DNA from: Limnohabitans sp.
GTDB taxonomy: Bacteria; Pseudomonadota; Gammaproteobacteria; Burkholderiales; Burkholderiaceae_C
NCBI GenBank assembly: GCA_009693225.1
Contig: SHXP01000162.1
Span: forward strand, 1 to 5,567
DNA: 5,567 nt
Direction: 5' to 3'
The notes under the pieces are model-generated. The model was not told the DNA's origin and ran no database searches. It saw only the letters and a list, made by a program, of their open reading frames with translations. Below, piece by piece: positions 1-5,456 of the stretch (its first letter is position 1; each line of letters starts with the position of its first letter). Made by a program: the position numbers and the translations under genes.

Positions 1-144
1 GCGTTTCGGGTGATCAAGTGTCAATTTGGATACCGCAAGACTCGCTACCGTGGCTTGGTAAAGAACACAGCGCAACTCATCACGCTGTTTGCACTGAGCA
101 ATTTGTGGATGGTGAGGAAACGAATCCTGGTCGCCAATGGGTGA
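1..144 (+). CDS. IS5-family transposase, C-terminal fragment (5' part outside window)
   Basis: Frame 1 is open from the window edge to a TGA at 142-144 and encodes 47 residues. They begin AFRVIKCQFGYRKTRYRGL and continue with NTAQLITLFALSNLWMVRKR. This is the usual C-terminal end of IS5-family DDE transposases, where the segment around FRVIK-QFG-RYRGL follows the catalytic glutamate. In that family the signature is Y(2)R(3)E(6)K. The lysine at residue 6 here fits the signature's final K, which would place the catalytic Glu two residues before the window edge (inference). The basic RYRGL stretch and the hydrophobic helix with LFAL-NLW are family features. The reading frame is intact to its natural stop, so this end of the gene is not visibly decayed. 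Whether the whole transposase is intact cannot be seen. It points toward pyrG. Confidence 0.85.
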   Translation, partial: AFRVIKCQFGYRKTRYRGLVKNTAQLITLFALSNLWMVRKRILVANG

Positions 145-170
145 GTGCGACCAACATAGCTTAAAAAAAT
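1..170 (+). mobile_element. Right-hand part of an IS5-family insertion sequence; outer boundary uncertain
   Basis: The element contains the transposase tail at 1-144. IS5-family elements usually end within a few tens of bases after the transposase stop. The base composition changes around the A-rich tract at 161-170, so the right end is placed near there as an estimate. The other terminal inverted repeat is outside the window, so neither the exact boundary nor a target-site duplication can be confirmed. If correct, the element ends less than 100 bp upstream of the predicted pyrG -10 box. Confidence 0.55.
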
Positions 171-219
171 GAGCTTGCCGCCAGCCCCTGTCTGTCCTTG
201 GCAGGCCAGCCAGACTTAT

Positions 220-251
220 TCGACAGACGGCAGCCACCACCCCTCTATAAT
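220..251 (+). promoter_or_regulatory. Predicted sigma70-type promoter of pyrG operon
   Basis: TATAAT at 246-251 matches the -10 consensus at all six positions. The best upstream -35 candidate is TCGACA at 220-225, with 5 of 6 matches to TTGACA. Its spacer is 20 bp, longer than the preferred 17, and nothing good sits at 16-18 bp. The -10 box is therefore strong and the -35 weak or displaced, which may mean activator help or a low -35 requirement. Transcription would start near 258-262, at the end of a run of seven T (253-259) or at the following CCA. This leaves a leader of about 33-37 nt before the pyrG ATG. No other promoter-like site was found between the following genes. Confidence 0.55.
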
Positions 252-268
252 CTTTTTTTCCACCTACA

Positions 269-285
269 GGGAACCGCGCGTTCCC
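269..285 (+). promoter_or_regulatory. Hairpin in the pyrG leader
   Basis: GGGAAC (269-274) and GTTCCC (280-285) are perfect reverse complements separated by the 5-nt loop CGCGC. The hairpin would fold almost immediately after the predicted transcription start, and its 3' arm ends 9 nt before the pyrG start codon. It is followed by GCTTTGG rather than a U-run, so it is not a canonical intrinsic terminator. Its 5' arm overlaps the only Shine-Dalgarno-like stretch (AGGGA) in the leader. A role in translation or in nucleotide-sensitive control is inference. Confidence 0.4.
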
Positions 286-294
286 GCTTTGGAC

Positions 295-1962
295 ATGACC
301 AAATTTGTGTTTGTCACCGGCGGTGTGGTGTCTTCCCTGGGCAAGGGAATCGCTGCTGCCTCACTTGCCGCGATTCTTGAATCGCGGGGCCTCAAAGTCA
401 CCCTCATCAAACTGGACCCGTATATCAACGTCGATCCCGGCACCATGTCGCCGTTCGAGCACGGCGAGGTGTTTGTCACCGAAGACGGCGCCGAAACCGA
501 CCTGGACCTGGGCCACTATGAACGCTTCATCACCACGCGCATGCGGCGCACCAACAATTTCACCACCGGCCAGATTTACAAAAGCGTGCTGGAAAAGGAA
601 CGGCGCGGCGAATACCTCGGTACCACGGTGCAGGTCATTCCGCACATCACCAACGAAATTCAGGACTTCATCAAGCGCGGTGCCGGTGTCGGCACACCGG
701 ACTCGGTCGACGTGGCCATCGTCGAAGTCGGCGGCACGGTCGGCGACATCGAATCGCTGCCCTTTCTGGAAGCCGTGCGTCAAATGAGTTTGCGCATGGG
801 CCCGCATAACGCCGCCTTTGTCCACCTGAGCTATGTGCCCTGGATCGCCGCCGCCGGCGAACTCAAAACCAAACCTACCCAGCACACGGCCCAAAAACTG
901 CGCGAAATCGGTATCCAGGCTGACGCCCTGGTGTGTCGCGCCGACCGCCCGATCCCGCAGGAAGAACGCTCCAAGATTTCGCTGTTTTCCAATGTGCCCG
1001 AATGGGGCGTGATCTCCATGTGGGATGTGGACACGATTTACAAAGTGCCGCGCATGCTGCACGAGCAAGGTCTGGACGCGCTCATTTGCGAAAAACTCAA
1101 GCTCAACACTCCGCCGGCCAGCTTGAAACGCTGGGACCAACTGGTGCACGCGGTCGAGCACCCTGAGTTCGAATTGCACATCGCCATGGTCGGCAAATAC
1201 GTCGATCTGTCCGACAGCTACAAATCCTTGAACGAGGCGCTACTCCACGCGGGTATACGCAAACAATCGCGCGTGCATGTCGAGTACATCGACTCCGAAA
1301 CCCTAAGCGCTGAGTACACGGCCCAGCTATCGCGTTTTGATGCGATTCTGGTGCCGGGCGGTTTCGGCAAACGCGGCATAGAGGGCAAGATTTGCGCTGC
1401 CCGCTACGCGCGCGAGCAAAAAGTGCCGTATCTCGGCATTTGCCTGGGCATGCAAATCGCCACCATCGAATACGCCCGCCATGTAGCCGGCTTGAAAGAC
1501 GCTAACAGCACCGAGTTCGAGCCCGATGGCCCACACCCGGTGATCGCCTTGATTACCGAATGGAAAGACGCTGACGGCAGCATCAAGCAACGCGATGCGC
1601 AGTCCGATCTGGGCGGCACCATGCGCCTTGGCGCGCAAACATCGAATGTCACCAAGGGCACGCTGGCGCATGAAATTTACGGCGACGTGGTCACTGAGCG
1701 CCATCGCCACCGCTACGAGGCCAATGTCAATTACCTCGACATCCTGCGTAACGCTGGCCTGGTCATTTCTGCGCTGACGCAGCAGGAACACCTGACAGAA
1801 ATCGTCGAACTACCGCGCAGCGTTCACCCCTGGTACATAGGCGTGCAGTTCCACCCCGAGTTTAAGTCCACACCCTGGGACGGCCACCCGCTTTTCAACG
1901 CCTTTATTCGCGCCGCCCTGTCTTACCAGTCCGAGCGTCAAAAACCCAAGGTGGTGGCATGA
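295..1962 (+). CDS. pyrG: CTP synthase (glutamine-hydrolysing)
   Basis: This protein of 555 residues converts UTP, ATP and glutamine to CTP, the last step of cytidine nucleotide synthesis in the cytoplasm. The start chosen is ATG 295, which gives the family N-terminus MTKFVFVTGGVVSSLGKG. The frame is open from an earlier ATG at 169, but that extension has no family similarity and would cross the promoter. The synthetase domain (about residues 1-270) has the P-loop-like SSLGKG at 13-18, the DPYINVDPGTMSPFEHGEVF block at 41-60, and the EVGGTVGDIES region at 144-154. The class I glutamine amidotransferase domain (about 295-545) has the oxyanion-loop motif PGGFG at 354-358, the nucleophile Cys383 in GICLGMQ, and His520 and Glu522 in QFHPEF, which complete the triad. 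Length fits the family (545 in E. coli). The gene has no good Shine-Dalgarno sequence at normal spacing. Its stop overlaps the kdsA start in ATGA, suggesting translational coupling. Confidence 0.98.
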   Translation: MTKFVFVTGGVVSSLGKGIAAASLAAILESRGLKVTLIKLDPYINVDPGTMSPFEHGEVFVTEDGAETDLDLGHYERFITTRMRRTNNFTTGQIYKSVLEKERRGEYLGTTVQVIPHITNEIQDFIKRGAGVGTPDSVDVAIVEVGGTVGDIESLPFLEAVRQMSLRMGPHNAAFVHLSYVPWIAAAGELKTKPTQHTAQKLREIGIQADALVCRADRPIPQEERSKISLFSNVPEWGVISMWDVDTIYKVPRMLHEQGLDALICEKLKLNTPPASLKRWDQLVHAVEHPEFELHIAMVGKYVDLSDSYKSLNEALLHAGIRKQSRVHVEYIDSETLSAEYTAQLSRFDAILVPGGFGKRGIEGKICAARYAREQKVPYLGICLGMQIATIEYARHVAGLKDANSTEFEPDGPHPVIALITEWKDADGSIKQRDAQSDLGGTMRLGAQTSNVTKGTLAHEIYGDVVTERHRHRYEANVNYLDILRNAGLVISALTQQEHLTEIVELPRSVHPWYIGVQFHPEFKSTPWDGHPLFNAFIRAALSYQSERQKPKVVA

Positions 1963-2816
1963 AACTGTGCGGCTTTGACGCCGGGCTCAACCACCCTTTT
2001 TTTCTGATCGCCGGTACTTGCTCGATAGAGGGTTTGCAAATGTCTTTGGACGTGGCCGGGCAATTGCACGAGATTTGCAGCGGCCTGGGCATTCATCTCA
2101 TTTACAAAGGCTCGTTCGACAAGGCCAACCGTTCTTCGGGCAGCACTCAGCGCGGTGTGGGCATCGACGCCGGCTTGAAAATCCTGGACGAGGTGCGCCG
2201 CCAAATCCGGGTGCCTGTGCTGACCGATGTGCACAACGAATCACAGGTGGCTGCCGTGGCCAGCGTGGTCGACGTGTTGCAAACCCCGGCGTTTTTGTGC
2301 CGCCAAACCGATTTCATCCGTGCCGTGGCGCAATCGGGCAAGCCGGTCAACATCAAAAAAGGCCAGTTCCTCGCGCCTTGGGACATGAGCAACGTGATCG
2401 ACAAAGCGCGTGCAGCCGCCCGTGAAAAAAGCCTGCCCGAGGACAACTTCCTGGCCTGCGAACGCGGCGTGAGCTTCGGCTACAACAACCTGGTAGCCGA
2501 CATGAGCAGCTTGGCTGAAATGCGCAAAACTGGCGCGCCCGTGATCTTTGATGTGACCCACTCGGTGCAAAAACCGGGCGGCCTGGGGCAAGCCAGTGGC
2601 GGGGCCCGCGAGATGGTGCCGGTATTGGCCCGCGCAGGGGTGGCCGCAGGGGTGGCGGGATTGTTCATGGAAACCCACCCCCGGCCTGGCGAAGCTTGGT
2701 CCGATGGCCCGAACGCCGTACCGCTCAAACACATGAAAGCCCTGCTGCAAATCTTGCAGGCGCTGGACCGTGCCGCCAAAAGCCAGCCTTGGCTGGAAAA
2801 CGATTTTGCAGCCTGA
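1959..2816 (+). CDS. kdsA: 3-deoxy-D-manno-octulosonate 8-phosphate synthase, metal-dependent type
   Basis: The 285-residue protein condenses phosphoenolpyruvate with arabinose-5-phosphate to form KDO-8-phosphate, a precursor of the lipopolysaccharide inner core. It acts in the cytoplasm as a TIM-barrel enzyme. Family motifs are SFDKANRSS at 52-60, LTDVH at 88-92, PAFLCRQTD at 110-118, NIKKGQFLAPWD at 131-142, FDVTHSVQ-PGG at 197-208 and METHP at 237-241. Cys21, His201, Glu238 and Asp249 line up with the four metal ligands known from the metal-dependent class (Cys11, His185, Glu222, Asp233 in the Aquifex enzyme). E. coli KdsA has Asn at the Cys position, so this protein is read as the metal-dependent class. 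The start ATG overlaps the pyrG stop by 4 bp, with a good ribosome site AAGGTGG at 1948-1954. The supply of CTP (PyrG) and of PEP (Eno) makes its operon position sensible. Confidence 0.97.
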   Translation: MKLCGFDAGLNHPFFLIAGTCSIEGLQMSLDVAGQLHEICSGLGIHLIYKGSFDKANRSSGSTQRGVGIDAGLKILDEVRRQIRVPVLTDVHNESQVAAVASVVDVLQTPAFLCRQTDFIRAVAQSGKPVNIKKGQFLAPWDMSNVIDKARAAAREKSLPEDNFLACERGVSFGYNNLVADMSSLAEMRKTGAPVIFDVTHSVQKPGGLGQASGGAREMVPVLARAGVAAGVAGLFMETHPRPGEAWSDGPNAVPLKHMKALLQILQALDRAAKSQPWLENDFAA

Positions 2817-2875
2817 ATGAGTGTTCCTTGTAGGCCCGGCGGGGTCTGCGTGTTTTTCAAGAAGAAAGTCAGAAA

Positions 2876-4162
2876 ATGAGTGCCATAGTTGATATCGTCG
2901 GTCGTGAAATTCTGGACAGCCGGGGCAACCCGACCGTTGAATGTGATGTGTTGCTGGAAAGCGGCGTCATGGGCCGCGCTGCGGTGCCCTCGGGCGCGTC
3001 CACCGGCAGCCGTGAAGCCATCGAATTGCGTGACGGCGATCCGAACCGTTACGGCGGCAAAGGCGTTCTCACTGCCGTGGAACACATCAACCACGACATC
3101 ACCCAGGCCGTCATCGGCCTGGACGCTTCGGACCAGGCCTTTCTGGATCACACACTCATAGAACTCGACCGCACCGACAACAAGGCACGCATCGGTGCCA
3201 ACGCCATCCTGGCGGTTTCGATGGCGGTAGCACGCGCCGCGGCCGAAGAATCCGGTTTGCCGTTGTACCGTTATTTCGGCGGCATGGGCCGCATGCAAAT
3301 GCCGGTGCCCATGATGAACGTGATCAACGGCGGCGCCCACGCCAACAACAACCTCGACCTGCAAGAGCTGATGATCATCCCGGTCGGCGCGCCCACATTC
3401 CGTGAAGCCGTGCGTTACGGCGCCGAGGTGTTCCACGCATTGAAAAAAATCATGAGCGACAAGGGCATGAGCATTGCCGTCGGCGACGAAGGCGGTTTTG
3501 CGCCCAACGTGCTCGGCCACGAAGCCGCCATTCAGATGATCCTGGACGCGATTTACAAAGCCGGTTTCACTGCCGGTGAGCAAATCATGCTGGGCCTGGA
3601 CTGCGCCGCCAGCGAGTTCTACCGCGACGGCAAATACCAGCTCAAAGGCGAGGGCCTGGAGCTCGATGCCGCCCAGTGGACCGATATGCTGGCCGCCTGG
3701 GCCGACAAATACCCGATCATCAGCATTGAAGACGGCATGGCCGAGGGCGACTGGGACGGCTGGAAGCACCTGACCGATCGCCTGGGCAAGAAGGTCCAGC
3801 TGGTCGGCGACGACCTGTTCGTCACCAACACCAAGATCCTGCAGGAAGGCATAGACAAGGGCGTTGCCAACTCCATCCTGATCAAAATCAACCAGATCGG
3901 CACGCTCAGCGAGACTTTCGCGGCCATCGAGATGGCCAAACGCGCCGGCTACACCTCGGTAATCAGCCACCGTTCGGGCGAGACCGAAGACACCATCATT
4001 GCCGACATTGCAGTGGGCACCAACGCCGGTCAGATCAAAACCGGCTCGCTCAGCCGCACGGAACGTCTTGCTAAATACAATCAACTTTTGCGTATTGAGG
4101 AAGATCTGGGTACCATAGCCACCTATCCAGGCCGCGCGGCCTTCTACAACCTGCGCGGCTGA
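2876..4162 (+). CDS. eno: Enolase (phosphopyruvate hydratase)
   Basis: The 428-residue enzyme interconverts 2-phosphoglycerate and phosphoenolpyruvate in glycolysis and gluconeogenesis. In many proteobacteria it also binds RNase E; that role cannot be judged here. Visible active-site elements are the mobile loop SGASTG with Ser42, Glu164 in LQELMI, the proton-transfer Glu205 in GDEGG, and metal ligands Asp242 (GLDCA), Glu285 (SIEDG) and Asp312 (GDDL). The catalytic base Lys337 lies in LIKINQIGTL, followed by His365 in SHRSGE and Lys388 in GQIKTGS. Numbers count from the Met at 2876, and all key residues are present. The length is normal for bacteria (about 430). It lies 59 bp after kdsA with only a weak purine-rich ribosome site (AAGAAAG at 2862-2868). 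A 20-codon reading frame starting right after the kdsA stop ends across this start codon and may couple translation. PEP made here is a KdsA substrate. Confidence 0.99.
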   Translation: MSAIVDIVGREILDSRGNPTVECDVLLESGVMGRAAVPSGASTGSREAIELRDGDPNRYGGKGVLTAVEHINHDITQAVIGLDASDQAFLDHTLIELDRTDNKARIGANAILAVSMAVARAAAEESGLPLYRYFGGMGRMQMPVPMMNVINGGAHANNNLDLQELMIIPVGAPTFREAVRYGAEVFHALKKIMSDKGMSIAVGDEGGFAPNVLGHEAAIQMILDAIYKAGFTAGEQIMLGLDCAASEFYRDGKYQLKGEGLELDAAQWTDMLAAWADKYPIISIEDGMAEGDWDGWKHLTDRLGKKVQLVGDDLFVTNTKILQEGIDKGVANSILIKINQIGTLSETFAAIEMAKRAGYTSVISHRSGETEDTIIADIAVGTNAGQIKTGSLSRTERLAKYNQLLRIEEDLGTIATYPGRAAFYNLRG

Positions 4163-4182
4163 ACAACAATAAAGCTGTACCG

Positions 4183-4464
4183 ATGCGTCGTCCCGTCCCG
4201 CTGTTTTTGCTTGGCCTGCTGCTGGTTTTACAACTCCAGTTGTGGTTCGGCCGCGGCAGCATCCCGGACGTGTGGCGACTGCGCCAGCAATACCAGGACC
4301 AGTTGCAAGCCAATGCCAGATCGCAAAACGATATTGAGCGACTGCGTGCCGAGTTGCGCGATTTACGCGATGGTCTGGAAATGGTCGAGGAGCGTGCCCG
4401 CGCTGAAATCGGCATGGTCAAGCCCAACGAAATATTTGTACAACTGGCCAAACCCGCCAAGTGA
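4183..4464 (+). CDS. ftsB: Cell division protein FtsB
   Basis: This 93-residue bitopic inner-membrane protein belongs to the FtsQ-FtsL-FtsB complex, which activates septal peptidoglycan synthesis. The architecture is typical: a short basic cytoplasmic tail (MRRPVP), one membrane segment at about residues 6-22 rich in Leu, then WFGRG at 21-25. A periplasmic coiled coil with many Arg, Gln and Leu spans about 30-70, and the conserved tail EERARAEIGMVKPNEIF spans 69-85. Compare LWFGKNG, EERARNELSM and RPGETF in the E. coli protein, which is 103 residues. The gene starts 20 bp after eno, and the ATG has no recognisable Shine-Dalgarno sequence, so it probably relies on coupling to eno translation. 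The eno-ftsB pairing is common in proteobacteria. Its stop overlaps the GTG start of the next gene. Confidence 0.93.
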   Translation: MRRPVPLFLLGLLLVLQLQLWFGRGSIPDVWRLRQQYQDQLQANARSQNDIERLRAELRDLRDGLEMVEERARAEIGMVKPNEIFVQLAKPAK

Positions 4465-4895
4465 GCACCACATCACAGCGCACCGTAGTGCTGGCCGGGG
4501 GCAACGTTACGGCACGTCAGTCACTGGCCACGAAGCTGCAGACCAGCTTGCTCAGCCAGTCCCTGGAAATGGAATTTTTCTGTCCTGCAACACCGCAGGA
4601 CCTGGCGCATACGCCGGCAGACGCCAGACATTTGCTCTGGCGAAACCCAGAGGATACGGCTTGCACCTCCGCACATAACGGTTGGCGCGACCAGTTGCAT
4701 GAACTGCAGCGCGCTTACCAAAGCCTGCACGCCGGCAGCGAATCGGTCTTGCAGCAAGCTGTGTTTGCCTTGGTCAATGGACAGATCGAAGCCATGAAAC
4801 GCCCTGAGATTGCAGGGCGCAGGCAAGGTTTGTGTGAATGCTGTGCCGACCCGGCTTGCGAACAGAAATTGTTCGGCCGTTTATTGCAAGGCTGA
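4461..4895 (+). CDS. Protein of unknown function, Cys-rich C-terminus, coupled to ftsB
   Basis: I do not recognise a family for this 144-residue protein. It starts with GTG at 4461, overlapping the ftsB stop by 4 bp (GTGA), the same arrangement as pyrG/kdsA, which supports translation. A hydrophobic beta-like stretch (TVVLAGG, 8-14) is followed by an amphipathic helix region (about 16-35). The AGGNVTARQS part does not fit the Walker A consensus because it lacks GK[ST]. The middle has LLWRNP at 58-63 and a predicted helical region around 75-110. Six cysteines are present, four of them clustered (Cys125, 127, 128 and 133 in CECCADPAC), which could bind metal. No signal peptide or membrane segment is seen, so it is probably cytoplasmic. 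Its 3' end overlaps the convergent hslO remnant by 15 bp. A link to division is only suggested by position. Confidence 0.75.
   Translation: MSTTSQRTVVLAGGNVTARQSLATKLQTSLLSQSLEMEFFCPATPQDLAHTPADARHLLWRNPEDTACTSAHNGWRDQLHELQRAYQSLHAGSESVLQQAVFALVNGQIEAMKRPEIAGRRQGLCECCADPACEQKLFGRLLQG
4800..4819. repeat. Perfect 7-bp inverted repeat (possible weak hslO terminator)
   Basis: CGCCCTG (4800-4806) and CAGGGCG (4813-4819) are exact reverse complements with a 6-nt loop. The site lies inside the 3' part of the unknown gene. Read on the minus strand it sits about 60 nt past the hslO stop and is followed by only three T (GTTTCATGG), so it is at best a weak terminator for hslO transcripts. On the plus strand no U-run follows. 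It may simply be GC-rich coding sequence. Confidence 0.3.
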
Positions 4896-5456
4896 GCTGG
4901 CGGGCGGCACCGGCGGCAGCCCCTGTACAAACAACTGCGCAGCGTCCACCGCGTCATAGCGGTATTGCTGGCCGCAGAAATCACAGCCCACCTCAATCAG
5001 CTCGCACTCGGAAAGAATGCTGTCGGCGTCTTCCCGGCCCAGGCTGCGGATCATATTGCTGACGCGCTCCCGGTTGCACGAGCAGACAAAACGCGGCGAA
5101 TCCATGCCGGGTTCGGGCGCAAAGTGACGCAATTCCTCCTGCCAGAACAAGCGGTGCAGCACCTTGTCCGGGGTGAGTTGCAACAACTCATCTGAGGTCA
5201 GGCTGTTGGCCAGAATGGCGATGCGGTTGTAGTCTTCGCTTTGGCCGATGGCGTCTTCCTCGGTCATGGTTTTGCTGCCGCCTAGGTTGGCGATGCCGCC
5301 CACGGGCAAGCGCTGTATCAGCAGACCGGCAGCCACTTTGTCGTTAGCGGCCAGCACCAGCGTGGTGTCAAGCTGTTCGCTTTGCAGCATGTAATGCGCC
5401 AGCACATCGCTGAAGCGCTTTAACAGGCTGCTGAAATACTCCCGGAATATGTGCAC
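4881..5456 (-). pseudogene. hslO: Hsp33 redox-regulated chaperone, 5'-truncated remnant
   Basis: Hsp33 is a cytoplasmic holdase activated when oxidation releases zinc from four cysteines. The open stretch encodes 191 residues, compared with roughly 290-300 for complete proteins. Recognisable homology runs from about FSDVLAHYMLQSEQLDT (residues 15-31) to the end, so roughly the first 130 residues of the substrate-binding and dimer domain are missing. The rest of that domain, the linker (MTEEDAIGQ to ELLQL) and the redox switch remain. Cys125-X-Cys127, 30 residues, then Cys158-X2-Cys161 match the family pattern CXC-X27-32-CXXC. The only available start is a GTG at 5454-5456, and an in-frame TGA lies five codons upstream at 5469-5471. 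Sequence beyond it is AT-rich and leads into a transposase start, so IS insertion is the likely cause. The TAA stop at 4881-4883 lies within the convergent unknown gene. A short product is possible but unlikely to work as normal Hsp33. Confidence 0.85.

Noticed and set aside
169..294. In-frame 42-codon upstream extension of pyrG starting at ATG 169
   Set aside because: The extension has no CTP synthase similarity, contains the TATAAT promoter box, and the conserved N-terminus MTKFVFVTGG begins at 295.
361..1179. 272-codon minus-strand frame opposite pyrG
   Set aside because: It is a shadow of the pyrG codon pattern, with no recognisable motifs or promoter of its own.
2835..2857. Terminator-like CCCGGCGGG followed by T5 between kdsA and eno
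   Set aside because: The stem is only 3 bp with a 3-nt loop, and the T-run is separated from it by nine bases, so an intrinsic terminator is not supported.
2480..4084. Long open frame of 534 codons on the minus strand opposite eno and kdsA
   Set aside because: It lies opposite two clearly real genes, shows no recognisable domains, and is the type of antisense frame that GC-rich codon usage creates.
4469..4520. Possible Walker A motif in the unknown gene (AGGNVTARQS)
   Set aside because: It lacks the GK[ST] residues required for a P-loop, and no Walker B follows, so an NTPase function is not supported.
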